64,000 nt of DNA from Labia minor (Eukaryota; Arthropoda; Insecta; Dermaptera; Spongiphoridae). This document shows, one piece after another, positions 1 through 12,359 of this stretch; position 1 is the stretch's first letter, and the number at the start of each line of letters is the position of its first letter. The position numbers were made by a program, and so were the translations under genes. The DNA is taken from positions 44,431,296-44,495,295 of the forward strand of contig OY720346.1 of assembly GCA_963082975.1 (NCBI GenBank), read 5' to 3'. Under the pieces are notes generated by a model. It worked only from the letters and a program-made list of their open reading frames with translations. It did no database searches and was not told the DNA's origin.

Positions 1-190
1 AGCACATTTTTGGAAATAAAAGAGGGGGAGTAAGGGTGGGGAGAGTGAAAAAGAACGTTTTTGAGTTGGATCGATGGCTCGAATGAACGAAGCAACGGCC
101 CCCGAGATTCGCGCACGCCGCCTATGTTCCATTGACCCCCGCGACCCCTCCCCTCGCGACAGACCAACCTTACTCAACAAGGCATCTATT
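1..190. other. GC-richer island at left edge, no gene assigned
   Basis: This stretch is clearly richer in G+C than its surroundings. The + strand has a short open frame from the ATG at 74 rich in Arg, Pro and Asp, about 50 codons long, with no family I recognise. It could be the promoter or 5' exon of a gene lying to the left. No splice chain can be built inside the window. Confidence 0.25.
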
Positions 191-2660
191 CCTTCAAATA
201 CTAATATTATATGAAATGATTATTTTTGTGAGTTAAATCAAGACTGACCAATAAGAAATATTTACTTGTCAAATTAGTTAAAAGTCAAATATATATAAAT
301 TTTTAAAAAATGAGTATAATAAAATATATCCAAGCCATGGAGTGAATGACTCATCTATCGACTATATACAGGGGCTATGCCTTCCAGGCATTTTAACTTG
401 GAAGGAAAGGAGGCTAAATTTTTATAATATAAAAAACATTTTCATTCACGTGTCTTAATAAGGTAATTTAAATTAATCATTCTAATAGTAATTTACAAAC
501 TTGTATGCAATCTTAAATAAAAACAATTTTTTCAAATAATTACATCTGGGGGTTCAAATGAATTTAAAAAGGAATAAACTTAAAATTATTTAAAAAATTA
601 AAAGAAAGCGGTACTTATTTGCAATAAAATATCAAATTTCTAAGTTAAAGTCATGTCAAATTAAATTCATTAATAAATGCATTGAAAAAAATAGATATAA
701 ATATATAATAATATATCTATATAAATATCTAAAATATTAAATAAGAATTAATTAAAATATAATTAATTTTCTAAACAAAATGCTTGATAAAATTTATGGT
801 GGAAAAAATGGCGACAGCCGCCGGTAAGCAAAGGGAATGCAAGGTGAGCCGCCCGGTTTCCATTAACTTACAAATAAATATAAATTGAAAAAAAAAAATT
901 AAGATAAATTTATTTTAAAAAAATATTAAACTCTAATTTAATGTGTATATATATAGTTAGAAATGAGATTACTTACCATTTCTAGTGAATATTATGCTGA
1001 CGAATCACAAAAATAGTTGGTAAGTATAAAATGAGATTGAACTGGCGAAATGGCTGCTTTGACTGATGGCAGCATAGACAGCAAGGTCTTGTACGATGGT
1101 ACGGTGCGCTATTTAACAAGATTCACGCTCATTGGACAATCACATTCACAACGAACCAATCACAATTCACGTTAGATTTTCTCATTAGGATAACGATGAA
1201 AATTTTGTTTACATATTGGCCGATAGGTGAATTAAATGTCTAACCGCGTATTTTTAAATAAAACTGTTATATATAAAAATCATTTTCTTTTAAAAGATAT
1301 GATTTTTGTACTATTTTAACTTCATTCTCTCAGTTTAATTTTTATATTTATATTATAAAACAATAAATGAAAATAATTAATTATTATTTATATAATTTTA
1401 ATATTAATATAAGAAAGTATTTTATTTTCATTGGTTAATTATAAAATTTTATACTTTATATTTAATTATATATGTATGTATTAATTTTTATTTTAAAATT
1501 TTAAGATAAAGTAATTTTTAAATGAATAGTGTTTAGATTAGTCATCGGGCATTTTGGTTTGACGTAAGTCTCGGGGGCCAATCCAAGCTTAGTGCTAGGA
1601 GATATTACCAAATATGGAAAGACCAGCTTAGGAGCGAATCTTTTGAAAACCACTTTCACTAATTGAATTTCCATATTTATATAAATAATTTTTTTTAAAA
1701 TAGTTAAAAATTAATATTATATATATATATAATGTAATTACTGTATATTTTAAATCTATGACCTTTTTTAATTTAAATCAATTATTTATCATCTTTATAT
1801 CACTATTTTAAACCAACTTAGGTACCGGGAACAATTTCAAATTTTAAAAGTATATAAATTGTAAAAATATTATATCTATTAAAAGATTTATTAGTGAGTG
1901 TAATGAATTTTATAATTTCAAAACAACCCTCTCTCTTCACCCTTTACTACTTACCATATAATTAGTAATTTTATATTATATTTAGTATTAAAAACTTTTT
2001 AAAAGAAATAATAATATATATATAATTTAACTAAATTGTAAATTCCAATTTATGAAATTTTAAATAAATATTTATATTTATACTTTTTTGATTTTACACT
2101 TTCAATTACTTATATTAAAAAAAAATTAATAAAGATATTCACCATGGAGATATTGATAATAATCTTGATGTAAGTTGATTAAAATGTAATTTATATAAAT
2201 TCTTAATAAAAAAAATTTAACGCTTATTATATATTTACAAATTAATTTTATATTCCATTTTCATTGAATTATTATGTAATATGAAGAAATATTATGCCAA
2301 ATTTAAATTTCTACAACCCATGTACATGAATATTTTATTTTAAATAGAAAAATAATAATAAAATATTGATTCTATTATAAAAAGACGTTAGTAAAAAGTG
2401 TTATTTTAAGGAAACATTTGGAATTTTATAAAAAAAATTATCAATTACTAATTTAATGATACTTTAAATATATAATACAAATATTTTACTATAATGAAAC
2501 AAAAGTTTTTAAAAAAATTTCATAATAAAGTATTACATATGTATAATGTATATATATATTATGTGATAAAAGATTCTTTTATTATGAGAATTTATATATT
2601 GTAATAAATTATAATCGAATCAAAATCGTAACATAACGATTTTTTTTAAAAATAAGTATA
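191..2660. other. AT-rich intergenic region with small GC islands
   Basis: Mostly A/T runs without a supportable gene. Three short GC-richer patches stand out: about 785-865 (ATG at 808, then a possible donor AAG|GTGAGC at 843/844), about 1035-1250 (short open frame from 1051) and about 1540-1650. They could be promoter or first-exon pieces, but no downstream acceptor exon is convincing on either strand. Confidence 0.3.
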
Positions 2661-2905
2661 TGAAGGGTCAGGAGGAAAAATGCTTTTTGTCCATAAAATA
2701 TTGAAAATGATGTTTTTAAGCGGTTTTAAAGGTCTATACCGTTTCTTTTAAATACAATTTTAATAGACATAAAGACTCAGTCACGCGTTATAAAGGAATG
2801 AATTTTGGATTTGATAATTTATATTAATTTGTGTATAAAACTTTCTTTTTTGTCAACTGAAAAAAATAAATTATGGACTAAAATCATTTCCCCCCTGACC
2901 CTTCA
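2661..2905. mobile_element. MITE with about 25-bp TIRs and TA-type flanks
   Basis: The left end reads TGAAGGGTCAGGAGGAAAAA and the right end is its imperfect inverse, ending CCCCCTGACCCTTCA; both are flanked by TATA. The inner part has no coding potential. TA-flanked inverted repeats of this size suggest a Tc1/mariner-type MITE, but the superfamily cannot be fixed from one copy. Confidence 0.7.
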
Positions 2906-3082
2906 TATATATATATATATATTTTAGTCCGTAATTTTAAATATAAATAATTTGAAATACTATTATTAAAATTAAAAATAAATAATTTCATTGATTATAC
3001 TAATAAAAAATATTTGAAAATAATAGATACATTTAAAAAAAAAAGAAATTAAATTTTGTCTCGTATTACATTATTATTAAAT

Positions 3083-3088
3083 TTTATT
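3083..3088 (-). terminator. Candidate poly(A) signal of Rtf1
   Basis: TTTATT on + reads AATAAA on -, about 90 bp beyond the Rtf1 stop codon. In such AT-rich sequence the hexamer is frequent, so position is the main support. Confidence 0.4.
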
Positions 3089-3177
3089 ATTACTTTTTTC
3101 GATTAATATTTTTGTTCAAGAGAATTATACGATTGTCAATATTATATATATAATATATATATATTCATATAGACTGT

Positions 3178-6100
3178 TCAAATTAGTCCACGTTTCTTTT
3201 TATAATCTTCTAAATTCAAAGATCTTCGAGGGGCAGAATCTTTTACAATATTCACTGGTTTGGGAGTAACACTAACCGCATTATCTGAAAAGAAAAAGAA
3301 AAATTCATATATATATATATATATATATAAAATATATATTCAAATAAATAAGATATAACAGATTAAATTATAAGTTTATTAATAATACATATTAAATTGA
3401 AAGATGTGCAACAAAATGATGGTAGAGATTGAAACATTTATTTTTCCAATGCTAATGCTCATAACAACAACCAATCGTTTTCTATACTCTATAGAACCTC
3501 ATAACATGAAACAGTAGCGAGCTGTTTTTGCGGAAATATCAAAGTTGGGTTAATTACAATTTTTAGATATTTATTAAAATTAACAGACATACTTGCAAGA
3601 GGAACTTCCAAATCAATCGTAATATCAAAATCGTGAGCTGAAAAAAGGTCATCAGATTTTGCAACTGCTTTGGAATCAGGAGCTGGTATATTTTTTTTCT
3701 CTTCTTGACGTTTAGGTGGTCCTACATTCATAGCAGCCTCAAATGCTAAACGTTCTTCATCAACTCCTGTCGAGGTAGAACCTGGTTTATCAGTAATATC
3801 TGCATTCTCTTCATGAAGTTTCGTAACCATTCGAGGTTTAGTGTGTCGGCGAGTAAAAGGATCATCAATTTTTTTACCCTTATTTGCACGGACCTCAGCC
3901 TAAAATAAATTAATAATTTAAAATTTAATTTTTAATTTTAATAAAATAAAAACACAAATTTTAATTGATTGACATTAAAAACATATCTTTACCATGATAG
4001 CTTTTTCAGCCTCTTCTACATTTTTCTTTCTATTTCTATCATTAATATAAGAAATACTCGATATGGTTGATGTCCGGAGTTTATCTAATTCATTAGCCCG
4101 TTCTTCAAGTTCCATTAATTTTTGTTGAATTCTGGCTGCTTCAATTTCATCACCCCTAAAAGTGATCAAATAAGAAATAATCAAAAATATCTAAACATTC
4201 CGATTTAAATTAGAGAAAATAAAAAACAAAACTAAATGGGCCTTTGTGGTGGCTAGAGAATTCAGATTAATGGGTGGGTCAATTTTGAATTTGAAGTCAG
4301 AAATTCACAGACAATACCAATCAACTCACCAAAAATTGAAAATCTATATATATTAATATATTAAAAGCTGATGATGAAAAACATTTTTTTATTATTTTTA
4401 AATTTGTTTGTACAAATACAAAGAAATATTTTTATAAATTCCAAATATAGTAGAAAGGTGTAATTCTGCTAAACGCTAAAGGATAGTCCTTGACAATATA
4501 ATAATTTGTAATTATTTGTATAGTTAAATAGATGTTTAGTAAAATTGTCTAATTCTGGCCTTTGTATAATTTTGTAAGGTAATCGAATTAATATCATCTA
4601 ATCAGAAATTATTTGGAATTTTCAAATGATAAGCTAGTATTATTAAAAATCGAAAGTAGTCTTGATATCATAAACTTTTATCATAATTAGAAATACTGAA
4701 TACTATTTGTAATATTCTGTAATAATTAATTTAAATAAATATATCATTAAAAATGAATTTACTAACTATTACGATCATCATCTGTGCCTGTTTTCTTTAT
4801 TTCCCTTAATCTGAATAAAAGTAAAATGTGTTTTTAAAAAAAAACTTGAAAGACTATAAAAGAAAATTCTTAATACATACAAAATAATTTTTATAAAAAG
4901 ATTTATCTTACTTTGCATGTGCCATATCACGTTCTTTCATTAATTGAGTCTTTTTCATGGCATAATTATAAGGGCTAGTTTTAAATCGTTCTTTTTCCTT
5001 AATAATCTAAAAATAAAAAAATATATTGATTTATTTATTAATTGCATTAAAATATATATTGATTTATTTATTAATTGCATTAAAATATATATTTATACCT
5101 TTTCAATATCTTCTTCTTTAAATTCATAAATCATTGCTTCTTTAATGTCTTTAACTTTTCTATCAATATCATCTATTGTAGGAAATTGCACTCCTTGTAG
5201 TACACAAGTCTCTTTCCATTTAAAAAATTCATTGTCAGTAAAATCTTGATTAGAAATAAATTCAAGTCTAAAAACACGTTCTTGAGCGCCATGTCTTCAG
5301 GTAGCAGAAAAAATGAAAAATTGACATAAGTATTTTATATTAATTTATAAAATAAATAATAAAAAACAATTTCCATTTTAATAATTAAATTTTTTCATTA
5401 GTGTGTGAATAAAAAGTAAATGTTATATTTAATAGAAAAACTACAATTTTTCTATTAAATTAGAAAATAAATGATAATTACTTTAATTTTAGTCCTTTAT
5501 TAGTTCGCGTATTCCCAAGTTGATAAATTTTTGCAGTTTCACATACGCCACTAATTTCGCATACCTAAAAAAATTAAAAATAAATTTTAAGAAATATATG
5601 ATTATTAAAGACAAAAAAGTTTTTTTTCCCCCAATTTCTATCAACATATACTTACTCTATATACAGGTCTTCCATTATTATTGCCAATACCAATTCGTAC
5701 AAAACATCCTAAAACTACTCGTTCGAAAAATGGTAAATGTACAAATCTAAAATAAAAGAAGTATCAGTATAAAGTTATTCTGATTTGAATTAATATAGTA
5801 GTATAAACAAAAAAGTTATTATTTAAATACCTTTCCATTTTATGCCTGGAAAGTCGAATTTTTTGAAGTTCTTCTTTTTTTGTTACATATTGCACTTTTT
5901 TGGTTTTGGTTTTTGTACTTGCAACAGATCTACAAACAATAATAATATATAATTAAAAGTTTTCTGAAAAACAGTAAAATTTCTTTAATTGTAAATAATT
6001 CAATATTACAAATTTTCAGTGCAATTAAGGTTCAATTTATATATAAGATTATATAGGAATTATTATTCCTGAGCATATTTTCAAAAAAATAAAAATTTGA

Positions 6101-8432
6101 TGATTATATACTTTTTATCAGATTCTGAATCGCTACTTGATCGAGAGCTGGAGCTTGATCGTCTCCCACCACCAGCTGTATTTGCCGATGTTTCTGGTTT
6201 GTCATCCTCATCACTAGATGAGCCACTATCATCTGAATAAATATCAGAAGCCTTTAGTTTAGTTCTTGAAGCTGATGCTGATCCACCACCGCTGCCTGAA
6301 CCAGCTTCTCCTGATTCACCATCAACTGAGCCACGACGGCCCTCTTCATCACCAGAATTAACTGAAACAGCAGCTTCTGATTTTTGTTTTTCATTTTCTA
6401 TACGTTGTAATCTTTCCTTTTCCTCTGAAAAAATAATAAAATAAATTCTATCTATCTATCTATCTCTGTGGCTCTACGGAACTCGAAAGTTCTTAGCCGC
6501 AAATTAATATTATTATTTTTTTTGTCACTTACCTCTTTCACGTTTTTCTTCACGTCTAGCCTTTAATAAATTCATTGCATGAGCTTTTTTATCTACTTTG
6601 CCACGATTTTCTTCTACTGTCTTTTTACGCTCTTTACTTCGTTCTTTTGCATCCATTTTCTCTTCTCGTTTTTTCTCTTGATCTCTTTTCTTCTTCATTT
6701 CTTGTTTTTTTGCTAATCGTAATTTTTTTTCTATCTCAAATCTAAAAATATTCAAAAAGTATAAATGAAAATTTTATTATATATACTTTCAAAAAATTAA
6801 TTTGAAGAAATATCTATACTTCCATTTATGTTAAAAAAGTTTCCTCTCCTGAAGAGTAAAAGTTTAGAGTGATTGATTTTAATCATTACTTTAATTGTAT
6901 TGAATACAAAAAAGTATTCTTTTTGATTAAAAATAAATAAATATATTTGAAATTGTACCAGGATAATTAAAAAGACTAAGATAGAATAACATAGAGCTAA
7001 GAAAATCAAGTTGGAAAAAACTAAATTCTCTGGGAGCGAGAATTAAAAATAAATAAATATTATTATAATAATAATTATATTTCTTCTGTGTATTTATGTA
7101 TTAATTTTTTTTTCAAAATGAGAGGAAAACAAGATCTATATCTAGAAATATACAGACTTATGCAAATTTAAATTTGTAACTAAAAAAGAAGTTGCTCCAA
7201 TTACTATAGCTAAATCACCTATTTTCCTAACTCTTACATTGAAGTAACATGATTTCTACGATAATGTTTAAAATAAAATATAGATATTTATCTTATTTGA
7301 TTTATAAAAATTATTATGAAAATTCATAATTAATAAAAAACAAAATCATAGGTTTATTTGAATTTACATCAAATCTAATTTTTAAGAACATATTTAGTCA
7401 CCAATACTCCAAAAGAGGTAATAAGGGGAATCCCAAATAATTAATAAATAAAAATAATAATATAATCTAATAAAAAGATTATAAAACTTAATTGTTACCT
7501 TGTTTTCATAACTTCTCGTTGTTCAATACGTTTAAAAATCTCTTGTTCACGTTCTTTTTCAGTCATTTGCGCTAACCTAGCCCTGTCTTCATCATCGCCC
7601 ATAAGGTTTTCATCATAACCATCATTAAACTCTTCCTGACTAAGGTCTGAACTATCTGATCTACTTGAATCTGATACTTCCCCCTCTTCAGGTTCTGAGC
7701 TTGGCTGATGTTGTTGTTCTTTTGATTGTTCATTTTCTTCTATATCAGATTCAGAAGAATCTGTATCTGATGATGAAGATGATGATGAATGTGTTCTAGA
7801 TCGTTTACCAGTACGTTTGGCAGCTTGTGTTGTTGATGAACCTGAATTCGATGATTTTAATTTTTTCTTTTTTTTTTTTTTACCACGTGCATCCCAATCA
7901 TCATCTGAATCAGATGTATCTGAATCAGAAAATGCTTGTTTTGTTTCTAATTTTTTATTAACAGTTGATTGTTCATTCGTGCTTTGTTTTGCTTTTTTTT
8001 TTGCCAATGATAATAATTCCTAGAAAACAAAAAATAAAAATAAAATAATACAAATATTTATATGTATATATAAAAAAATGTTTTAAGACATAATATTTAA
8101 TTTATTTTCTCTAAAAGTAAAATATAATTTTATGATAAATATTTTCAAAATTTAATAACAATTCAAACAATTTAAAAATATATAAGTAGAAATATATTAA
8201 ATTTGAAATATTTTTATCTAAAATACCTTAAAAAAGTTTTATCAATTATTTTAAAATAAATATTAATAAATAAGAAATTAAATAAATCAATCAAAGAATA
8301 TAAGTAAAATCGTAACAAGAATTTGTTTAAGTTTTTAAATTTAAAAATAAAATAACTTACAGAATCCAAATCACTGGCATCACTTTCTTCACTGTCGGAA
8401 TCAATTAAAACTTGATTCTTACGTTTAACCAT
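3178..8432 (-). CDS. Rtf1: RNA polymerase-associated protein Rtf1 (Paf1 complex, Plus3 domain)
   Basis: Rtf1 is a Paf1-complex subunit. Its Plus3 domain binds phosphorylated Spt5, and the protein supports H2B ubiquitination during Pol II elongation in the nucleus. I derive 12 coding exons in transcript order: 8361-8432, 7499-8019, 6533-6741, 6112-6424, 5831-5929, 5656-5746, 5482-5564, 5099-5294, 4912-5006, 3993-4155, 3593-3899, 3178-3284. All have GT..AG borders and compatible phases, giving 751 aa (human about 710). Visible: acidic/serine N-terminus starting [18 protein letters not shown], basic coiled region (residues ~198-270), Plus3 domain (~385-515) with [27 protein letters not shown] and [10 protein letters not shown], then a coiled segment with [20 protein letters not shown], and the conserved end [16 protein letters not shown]. 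No frame break. Intron 3 (6425-6532) carries an antisense LINE tail. The start is the first ATG and matches the family N-terminus. Confidence 0.96.
6450..6500 (-). mobile_element. 3' tail of a non-LTR retrotransposon in an Rtf1 intron
   Basis: Reverse-complemented, this reads aagaactttcgagttccgta followed by gagccacagagatagatag and a (GATA)n run. The same tail closes the LINE pieces near 22229, 30540, 43890 and 48165. Only the very end survives, as expected for 5'-truncated insertion. Confidence 0.6.
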
Positions 8433-9130
8433 TTTTTATTCTTTGTTAATATATATTATTTTACTTAAAATAAATATGTGAATATTAATATGTAGACGTA
8501 TATATAAATAAATATATATGTATATATAGATATATATCTATATATATAGAGATATATTGAATTATTAAAAACTTTTTAACAATTACAGGAAAAAAATCCT
8601 CAAAATTAATTAATTTAAAAATAAACAAATGGTGTTTTTAACATGGTGTTTATAATAAAATATAGTAATTTTAATTTACAAAAATATATAACTTTACAAA
8701 CTAATATATAAAATTAAAATGCGATGAAATATAATAAACAAAGAAGAGGTTAGTTATGTTCAAGACATTTATAGAAGCGGTATTATACTCAATTATACTA
8801 CATAGGCGACTCTAGTGGAAATCAGAGACATTAACATAAATGTCATAGTTATTTATTTTATTTTATAATAAATTATAATTTAATTTTAAAGACTCATTAA
8901 AAATATTAAAATTATAAAAACAAAATCAACTAATAAAGAATTTTTTAAAAATCTTAATTTTAATATTTTTATTCTAATATATATAAATATAAATCTAGGT
9001 AAATCCCATCAACTACTTGATGGAAAAGTGGGTGGGGGGCTTTGTGGGTTTTTTGAATTTATTCATCTATTAACCCCCCTAGTAACTACTTGGTTGGGGG
9101 GAGCTTTTGAAGGAATAATTGGAATGAAAA
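8433..9130. other. Upstream region of Rtf1
   Basis: Non-coding, AT-rich. A GC-richer patch at about 8770-8830 is the likeliest core promoter or 5' UTR of Rtf1. A second patch at about 9000-9115 has G-runs and C-runs in partial inverted arrangement. No ORF is supportable. Confidence 0.3.
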
Positions 9131-9131
9131 A

Positions 9132-9606
9132 AATTGTGAATATTTCAGTTAAATAAACATTATTTATTTAGAGGTAAAACTGACATTTCATCAAAAAATT
9201 TTTATTTTTTCATATTTTTGCTGAAACGTTGGTTTTATCTCCAAATAAATAATTTTTCATTTAACAGCAGTGGCGTAACTAGGGGGCAAGGGCAGGGGGG
9301 ACATATGTCCCCGGGCGCCAAATTTAGGGGGCGCAAAATTAGGGAAGCCAATTTGGAACAAAAGAAGAATTAATATTTAAAGAGTTAAACTGTATTTTTT
9401 TGTGTAAGTCAATAAATATTATTTATACGCTTATTAAAATCATATAAACCTGTTTCGTTATTCGTCATTAATATTCTTTAAAAAAAAAATTAAATTAAAT
9501 ATATATATATATATATATATATAAGAAAGGGAGCGCTAATTTCTCAGTTGCCCCCAGGCGCAAGAACCTCACGGTACGCCACTGTTTAACAGGGATATTC
9601 ACAATT
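9132..9606. mobile_element. Palindromic MITE (family P), split by a hAT MITE
   Basis: The left arm has aattgtgaatatttcagtta then attatttatttagagg. The right arm is its inverse: ccaaataaataatttttcat at about 9241 and, beyond the inserted hAT element, ggatattcacaatt at 9593-9606. When 9268-9592 is skipped the palindrome becomes continuous. Related copies lie at about 12618-12781 and 15831-15945. Confidence 0.65.
9268..9584. mobile_element. hAT-type MITE with exact 8-bp target duplication
   Basis: Termini are CAGTGGCGTA and TACGCCACTG. The direct repeat TTTAACAG occurs at 9260-9267 and again at 9585-9592, an exact 8-bp duplication as made by hAT transposases. The inside is non-coding with a (TA)n stretch. 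It sits inside a palindromic MITE. Confidence 0.9.
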
Positions 9607-10293
9607 TTTAAATTGCAACTAGGAAATTTATACATATAGATATAAAGAGTAATGTTTTATATGTAATATATTTATTTAAAAAAGGATAAAAATTAAAATA
9701 AATTATTAACAATAAATATTAACAATCACAACAAAATCTTTTTTACATATTTTTATTTTATGATAGTAATTAAATAATCAATAAATTAATAACAATTATA
9801 AATTAATAATAAATCAATTATAAATTTTTATAATTGATTTTCAGCATATTTTATTTATGAAAGTTGTGATTATTTCCTTTGAAACTGTATCCTTCCTGGA
9901 TAAAATTCTGTTACATTATTATTAGATTATCATTGGTGGGAAAAAACAGAATATGGAATCTCATTCTTCTCTAGGAAGAGCATTTGTTTTGCATTTTGCA
10001 TAAGCACAACCTGGAATCTGCAAAAATATTAAATTAGGTACAGTCATACCCCGTTTAACGCGGGGGATACGTTCCATCAAAAGAGAGCGTAATGCGAAAC
10101 AGCGCTAAACGAGGCTATTTTAACATGTAAATAATGGGGTTAGGGGAAGATGGATAGAAAATTGGTTAGGTGTTAAATTTAATAATTCTGTTTTTTTTTA
10201 ATAAAAATAAAACCAAACATTTATTTCTTACAAAAATAAAAACAATATAAACGAAAATATAAATAAAATTCTAAGTCAGACAAATCATTCAGT

Positions 10294-10707
10294 CTATTCT
10301 GTGTTTCTAATTTTCTGCCTTTTTATCAAGAAGGCATCTAATGTAGTTTGCGTTTTCCTTGTGCGTTCTGATAGAAGTAGTTGATAAGTGGATAAAGCAT
10401 CTATAACACCTCGTCTTGCTTTTGAACTCGTGTCAAAATTTGGATCAATTTCAACAAATTGGTCCATAATTTCAGTTATAGTGGTCAAACTGCTTTTTAC
10501 AAACGCCATCGAAAGTTCTTTTTGCTCTTCTTCGGAATCATTACTATTAATATTTTTGTTTTCTTCTTGCTCAGTTAATTCCTTGAGCTCATCATTAGAA
10601 AGACTAGCTGCTGTTTCTTGAACTATTTCTTCGACGTCTTCCACATTTACCTCATCTAAACCGGTTTGTTTCGCTAATTCCACTATTTCTTCCAAAATTT
10701 TATTCAT
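10294..10707 (-). pseudogene. Tigger transposase C-terminal acidic tail
   Basis: A 137-aa open frame, MNKILEEIVELAKQTGLDEV onward, with the acidic ELTEQEE stretch, IDPNFDTSSKARRGVIDAL and the closing TQTTLDAFLIKRQ. This matches the familiar tail of Tigger transposases downstream of the DDE domain. The frame stays open upstream to a WPDLSKSEDIGHS segment, also Tigger-like, so the deletion junction is at about 10760-10790. No catalytic residues remain. Confidence 0.7.
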
Positions 10708-10739
10708 ATCGACGGAGTGTCCAATGTCTTCACTCTTAC

Positions 10740-10949
10740 TTAAATCTGGCCAAATGTTGCAGTTGCCGATAAGAGTATCTTTTCTTTACTCTTAAGAATT
10801 GTTCTTATTGTTGAAGTTGCCAAATTCAATGTAGCACTAATTTGAGATTGACGTTCACCAGAATCTAATCTTCTAATCACTTGCATTTTAATTTCCAGTG
10901 AAATGATTTTTCTGGTTGCTTTCTTTTCTTGTTTTTCGTTATCACCCAT
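10740..10949 (-). pseudogene. Tigger transposase N-terminus (CENP-B-type HTH)
   Basis: A 69-aa open frame starts MGDNEKQEKKATRKIISLEI and continues with GERQSQISATLNLATSTIRT. This is the CENP-B N-terminal helix-turn-helix of pogo/Tigger transposases (KRK-x-ISLE-x-K...TIRTI pattern). It stops shortly after the helix-turn-helix, where an internal deletion has joined it out of frame to the C-terminal tail. It could still make a DNA-binding peptide, but I infer a transposon relic. Confidence 0.75.
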
Positions 10950-11514
10950 GTTAAAAACTAAAGATCATAATATTTGTCACTGTATTAATCGTTATACATA
11001 TTATATAAATGTATACTTACAATAATGTCACCAAATGTTTCAAATAATAAAATTGCGTTCGCACAGCACCGTACCAAACAAAAAACACAACTACACTGTT
11101 TGGAAAACCTAGCGCTGCGAACGATTTCGGGGAATCCCCGGGTTCAAATAAAAGAGCGCTAAACCGAAACAGCGCTAACCGAGACAGCGTTATGCGGGGT
11201 CTTACTGTACTGGTATGAAACAGTCCTTCCCTCAACGGATTGAAAAAAAAATACCAATGCGTACCTTAGATTATCCTGACAGCTCAATTAAATAGAATTT
11301 GAATTTAAATATATATTATATACATTAAATATAACAAAATCTTTTTTTAATTAGTGATAATTGCAAAATTTCGCTAAACATTTATAAAAATAAATATACA
11401 TATAAAATATGTTTTGTTATTTATTTTTAATATTAAAAAATATTTAATTTGAGATTAATTATATAAAAAAATCTAATATAAACTGATAATTTACATAAAA
11501 AAGTATTTTTTTTT

Positions 11515-11935
11515 CTTTTTCAAAGCGGGGGGCCATTTCCATTTAGGGAAGTATATTCCATACTTGAAACATAGAACTACTTAAGCTCTGTCCAGACATT
11601 GAATCCCGACAACACTATTTCGGTCGTGTCAAGGCGGGGGTGGGTTTCCATTAGGAAAGGACATTCCATTTTTGGTATATATATATCCTTACTTAAGCAT
11701 GCAGAGAGCAGGTAGCGCGCACGTTGGAGTATTGGTATGGAAGAAGCTTGCGAAAGAGGAGAGCAAGAAGAAGTGATGAACAAACCGAACAAGAAAGAGA
11801 AAAAGCGTGTGACCATAGCGCGATTGCGTGCATCTCTATCGCAAGGAAAGCGAGCTGAACGACAACGCAAACAAAAATATAGAGTATTTACAATTATTTG
11901 TATATTTTATTTTCATTCTTTAGGATAAAAAATAT
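11515..11935 (+). other. GC-richer island with TATA-like run and a 63-codon ORF
   Basis: The similar blocks ccatttccatttagggaagt and tttccattaggaaaggacat occur about 110 bp apart, then a TATATATATATCC run at about 11680, then an open frame from 11737 starting MEEACERGEQEEVMNKPNKK and rich in Lys/Arg (RKQKYR). The layout resembles a promoter with a short basic-protein first exon. I do not recognise the protein and see no clear continuation exon. Confidence 0.25.
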
Positions 11936-12359
11936 ATTACTTTTTTTCACTTTAAGTTTAACTTATAAGTGATCAAACACAGGGAAAATTCTCTTAGCAT
12001 AACTTTTTTAGCCTTTGTCAGACTTTTTCCCACCACCTTCTTTATTAACTTTTTACAGAAGCTGATAGAACCGCCTCTCGACATTTTTTCTGAGTTTCTC
12101 TTTAGTATGTGTTTTGCCTATTTCTTTTGCAATCTTTTCTTTTATTCTCATTATATCTACTATCAATCAAATTACTATTATATATATATTTTTAAAACCG
12201 GATTAAACAAGGTGCGCATATATATCTTATTTTATTCATATATATATAAATATAAAAATTTTAAGTTCGTTTGTGTACTATCCAAAACCTCAAAATGTTC
12301 CGCACTGATTGAGCTCAAATTTTAGCACGATATATAACCCGCATCACAGATTGTTTTTA

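Larger units (their letters stand above)
10041..11207 (-). mobile_element. Internally deleted pogo/Tigger-like element
   Basis: The ends CAGTCATACCCCGTTTAACG and (inverted) CAGTAAGACCCCGCATAACG form TIRs flanked by TA at 10039-10040 and 11208-11209. Subterminal copies of 'cagcgctaa' lie near both ends. Inside, on -, are the two ends of a Tigger-type transposase; the DDE catalytic middle is missing. It is therefore non-autonomous, about 1.17 kb against the 2+ kb usual for intact relatives. Confidence 0.85.

Noticed and set aside
4750..4810. Possible extra Rtf1 exon (frame [16 protein letters not shown] with acceptor at 4811)
   Set aside because: No donor keeps phase without making a stop, whereas exon 4912-5006 joins exon 3993-4155 directly in phase and gives the expected family sequence.
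7817..8023. 68-codon ORF on + over Rtf1 exon 2
   Set aside because: Shadow of the serine/lysine-rich Rtf1 N-terminus on the other strand.
10041..11207. Host CENP-B-like gene
   Set aside because: TIRs, TA flanks and a transposase tail show a transposon; the DDE core is missing and the two ORFs are in different frames.
11969..12325. 118-codon ORF on +
   Set aside because: Composition is Phe/Tyr/Ile-rich, as random AT-rich DNA gives; no motif, no splice context.
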